A stretch of 8,563 nucleotides of DNA from Sphingopyxis sp. Lineage in GTDB: Bacteria; Pseudomonadota; Alphaproteobacteria; Sphingomonadales; Sphingomonadaceae. Of the stretch, positions 6,612-8,563 are shown one piece after another. Positions within the stretch are counted from its first letter, which is position 1. Each line of letters opens with the position of its first letter. Under the pieces are notes generated by a model, which was not told the DNA's origin, did no database searches, and saw only the letters and a list, made by a program, of their open reading frames with translations. Where the stretch lies: assembly GCA_012035435.1 (NCBI GenBank), contig JAAUPH010000086.1, forward strand, positions 1-8,563, read 5' to 3'. The position numbers and the translations under genes were made by a program.

Positions 6612-8005
6612 TCAATTCCGCCGCGCGCCCGTCGCCGGTTTCGCCGCCGCCATCTTCGCCTGCGCCGGACCGATGCGGCCGATCATTTCCAGCGCATAGT
6701 GCAGCTGGAAATCCTCAATGCCCTTGGCTTTGAGCTCTTCAAGCGTTGCGGTGAAGCGCGGATCGGCCTTGTCATCCTTTTCCAGCACGCTGTTGTCGAC
6801 GCGCTTTTCGTTGACGAGGTGACGGCGCAGATCGGATTCGCGGAAGCGCGGGCGCGTCGCATAATCGGGATCGGTCAGCTGGGGCACGCGGATATCGGGA
6901 TCGATGCCGCCTTCCTGCACCGAACGGCCCGACGGCGTGTAATAGCGCGCAGTGGTCAGCCGCAGTCCGGTGGTGTCAGACAGCGTCACGACAGTCTGGA
7001 CCGAACCCTTGCCAAAGCTGCGCTCGCCCAGCACCACGGCGCGGCGCTGATCCTGCAGCGCGCCCGCGACGATTTCAGATGCCGAGGCCGAACCCGCGTC
7101 GATCAGGACGATGACCGGCAGCCCCTTGGCGGCATCGCCCGGCTCGGCGAAATAGCGTTCGACATCGCCCTTGCTGCGCCCGCGCTGCGACACGATTTCG
7201 CCGCGTTCCAGGAACAGATCGCTGATGCCGACGGCTTCGTCGAGCAGCCCGCCGGGGTTGGAGCGCATGTCCAATATGTAACCGCGCGGTTTGCCGCCGA
7301 GCGATTTTTCAACCGCCATGATGCCGGCCTTTACGTCGGCGGTCGCATCGGTGGAGAAGCTGTTAACGGTGATGACACCAACGCCATCTTTCACTTCCCA
7401 CTTCACCGGCTTCAAGTCGATGATCTCGCGCGTCAGCTTGAGCTCGATCGGCTTGTCGCGCCCTTCGCGCACAACGCGAATGTCGATGGTCGTGCCGGGC
7501 TTGCCGCGCATTTTCTCGACCGCTTCATCCAGCGGCAGGCCGACGATCAGTTCATTGTCGAGATGGGTGATGTAATCGCCCGCCTTGATGCCCGCGCGTC
7601 GGCCGGGGTATCGGCTTGCGGCGCGATGACCTTGACCACGCCGTCCTCCATCGTGACCGACAGGCCCAGCCCGCCATATTCGCCGTCGGTCTGCGTCCGC
7701 AGCTGGGTAAAGTTGCGCGCGTCGAGATAACCCGAATGCGGATCGAGGCTGGCGAGCATGCCCGAAATCGCGCCTTCGATCAGCTTGGTGTCATCGACCG
7801 GTTCGACATAGCTGCGCCGCACTTCGAAGAAGACGGTCAAAAAGCGCTGCACTTCGTCATCGGTCGCGGCATCGACGGTGGCCATCGCCCCGGTGGCGAG
7901 TGGGATCAGCGCCAGCGTGCTCAGTGCAGCGGCACCCTGCCAGATCGCCCAGCGCCGTTTGCGGCGCGCGGAAGTGGCGGGAGCAGCGTTCGGGGTGTCG
8001 GCCAT
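6612..8005 (-). pseudogene. S41 C-terminal processing protease (CtpA-like), one-base frameshift
   Basis: This is an exported carboxyl-terminal processing protease of 464 residues once one missing base is restored. It has a basic N-terminus, an N-terminal membrane anchor or signal at about 18-42 with no obvious cleavage motif, a helical segment leading to DPHSGYL, a PDZ domain at about 95-180, and the S41 catalytic core. The catalytic serine is Ser308, the middle serine of SASASEI (codon 7085-7083). Lys333 in SFGKG is exactly 25 residues later, as in the CtpA/D1 protease dyad. The frame breaks inside the PDZ domain near 7598. Upstream the protein reads APQADTPA; downstream it resumes GIKAGDYITHLDNE in another frame. 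The bases GCCGACGCGCGGGC need one more base to give a family-like PA-(E/D)-RAG. It may be a real null allele or a sequence error. The ATG at 8005 has AAGGA ten bases upstream; an ATG at 8026 is a less likely start. Confidence 0.88.
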
Positions 8006-8036
8006 CAGACTCGGATCCTTTTGCATCGGGTCGGCA

Positions 8037-8067
8037 ACTATATGCGCTTGGGCAGGCTGCTGTCCAA
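8037..8067 (-). promoter_or_regulatory. Possible promoter of the S41 protease gene
   Basis: On the minus strand TTGGAC (8067-8062) and TATAGT (8042-8037) resemble -35 and -10 elements. Their 19-base spacing is longer than ideal; CATATA (8044-8039) would give 17 bases. Transcription would begin near 8030, leaving a leader of about 25 bases before the ATG at 8005 that holds its AAGGA. This would leave almost no leader for the alternative ATG at 8026. Confidence 0.35.
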
Positions 8068-8079
8068 CCCCCTTGCACG

Positions 8080-8097
8080 CTAGGGTCCTGACCCTAG
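8080..8097. promoter_or_regulatory. Perfect 18-base palindrome upstream of the S41 protease
   Basis: CTAGGGTC (8080-8087) and GACCCTAG (8090-8097) are perfect inverted copies separated by CT. It lies 12 bases upstream of the proposed -35 and 47 bases downstream of the EnvC-like stop codon. It could be an operator, or a small hairpin at the end of the preceding transcript, although no T-run follows. I cannot name a regulator. Confidence 0.4.
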
Positions 8098-8144
8098 TTC
8101 TGAACCTTCCCGAAACGGGGCAAGGCTTCGATATGCGGTAAATT

Positions 8145-8192
8145 TTATCCGACAAGCGCCGCCAGATCGACGGGCTGGCCCGCGCGGCGCAA
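8145..8192 (-). pseudogene. C-terminal remnant of an EnvC-like M23 murein hydrolase activator
   Basis: Only 15 codons and a TAA remain, reading LRRAGQPVDLAALVG. This matches the usual C-terminus of EnvC-type M23 proteins, where (Y/F)-x-E-(L/V)RR-x-G-QPV-(D/N)-P closes the LytM domain. Its third codon positions are G/C-rich while the overlapping frame is not, which supports reading it as the true gene end. EnvC-like genes commonly sit directly upstream of the S41 protease in sphingomonads, and spacing and strand fit. Immediately upstream of the Leu codon the resemblance stops: no Tyr/Phe-x-Glu precedes. The rest of the gene is missing or replaced. The identification rests on a short segment plus gene order. 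Confidence 0.5.
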
Positions 8193-8264
8193 CGTTCGTG
8201 ATGTTCCTCCCCGACGGCACCCGCGTGGGCGAGCTCGATGAGGAGATGGTGTACGAGTCGCGGG
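8192..8264 (+). pseudogene. Internal fragment of an Lhr-type ATP-dependent helicase
   Basis: On the plus strand the frame reads TFVMFLPDGTRVGELDEE and then MVYESR. This closely resembles an internal segment of Lhr superfamily 2 helicases, where DRG-x-(F/Y)-x-V-x-LPDG-x-RVGELDEEMVYESR is followed by VGD-x-F-x-LG-x-(S/T)WRI. The following VGD...WRI part is absent in all three frames after about 8264, and no helicase core motifs are present upstream. It is a detached piece of about 24 codons, bounded on the left by the EnvC-like tail and on the right by an unrelated minus-strand reading frame. The comparison is from memory of the family. Confidence 0.5.
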
Positions 8265-8562
8265 TCGCGAGCCGCGGCGGAATGTGGAAGCTCTGGGTGA
8301 TCCCGAGATTCTGCTGCATCCCGGCAAGATTGGCTCCGATCCGCATGCCGGCGATGAGCGTGCGGCGGTCCTCCTCGGCGGCGAGGAAGTTCCAGGCCGC
8401 TGCAGCCGAGATCGACTCCCAGCCCGCGTCGAAGGACGAATAGCAGTAGCCCTGGATTCCCGCGGCGAGGAGTCGCGGCACGGGCACGCCCAAGCGAGCC
8501 TCGATGTCTTCCTTCAACGAGCGTTCGTCGAGCGCGAGGATCCACGCATTGTCCCGCCCAGC
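8265..8562 (-). CDS. Unrecognised partial coding segment at the window edge
   Basis: From the right edge the minus strand is open and protein-like, with strongly G/C-biased third positions. It includes DNAWILALDERSLKED, GIQGYCYSSFDAGWES, an Ala-rich helix followed by WNFLAAEEDRRTLIAGMR, and NLAGMQQNLGITQSFHIPP. I do not recognise the family; neither end is present in a form I trust. A TTG at 8517 is no credible start because coding quality continues upstream of it. The frame stays open down to a TAG at 8080, but below about 8264 it runs antisense to the Lhr-like fragment and then to the EnvC-like tail, where its codon bias collapses. The real gene segment probably ends at the junction near 8264. 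It may come from another organism or another locus. Confidence 0.5.
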
Positions 8563-8563
8563 G

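Noticed and set aside
6567..7730. Plus-strand open frame (387 codons) opposite the S41 protease
   Set aside because: It begins inside the inverted repeat and mirrors the protease codons; the protease frame carries conserved catalytic motifs.
8080..8517. Single 145-codon minus-strand gene starting with TTG
   Set aside because: The lower third runs antisense to the Lhr-like fragment and out of frame with the EnvC-like tail, with collapsed codon bias; coding quality also continues upstream of the TTG.
8266..8562. Plus-strand frame fully open across the right end
   Set aside because: No start codon, composition typical of an antisense shadow (many Arg/Gly/Asp), and no continuation of the Lhr sequence.

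Overview
The window reads as chromosomal DNA of a GC-rich alphaproteobacterium, most likely a sphingomonad (Sphingopyxis/Sphingomonas type). The reasons are strong G/C bias at third codon positions, several signal-peptide-bearing peptidases, a COQ7-type ubiquinone hydroxylase next to DsbB and an S41 protease, and hairpin-forming intergenic repeats of the kind seen in sphingomonads. This assignment rests on gene families and style, not on a database match.

Layout. 13-438 (-) is a small three-helix membrane protein of unknown function. 439-814 is a divergent intergenic region with three evenly spaced GATTC sites and a REP-like hairpin. 815-2611 (+) is a secreted DUF885 metallopeptidase-like protein. 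After a 225-base gap with two GC-rich hairpin repeats, 2837-4804 (+) is a secreted S9 (prolyl-oligopeptidase) peptidase. It converges on a minus-strand cluster, read right to left: dsbB (6516-6040), coq7 (6043-5510, overlapping dsbB by 4 bases) and a periplasmic four-cysteine protein (5452-4853). A large imperfect inverted repeat (6530-6601) separates dsbB from an S41 C-terminal processing protease (8005-6612), which carries a single-base frameshift near 7598.

How the genes fit together. The left half encodes two exported peptidases that could degrade peptides in the periplasm. The minus-strand cluster links ubiquinone synthesis (COQ7), ubiquinone-dependent disulfide formation (DsbB) and an exported protein with two cysteine pairs, so it may be an envelope redox unit. 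The S41 protease and the EnvC-like tail upstream of it point to peptidoglycan and envelope turnover.

The right end (about 8192-8563) does not look like ordinary chromosome. The last 15 residues of an EnvC/M23-like protein stop abruptly at about 8192. They meet roughly 70 bases that read, on the opposite strand, as an internal piece of an Lhr-type helicase. That piece meets a third, unrecognised minus-strand coding segment reaching the window edge. Three unrelated fragments in 400 bases, plus the frameshift in S41, suggest a chimeric or low-quality contig end more than a new system, although a real rearrangement is not excluded. I found no CRISPR array, tRNA, rRNA or intact mobile element, and no convincing undescribed system.
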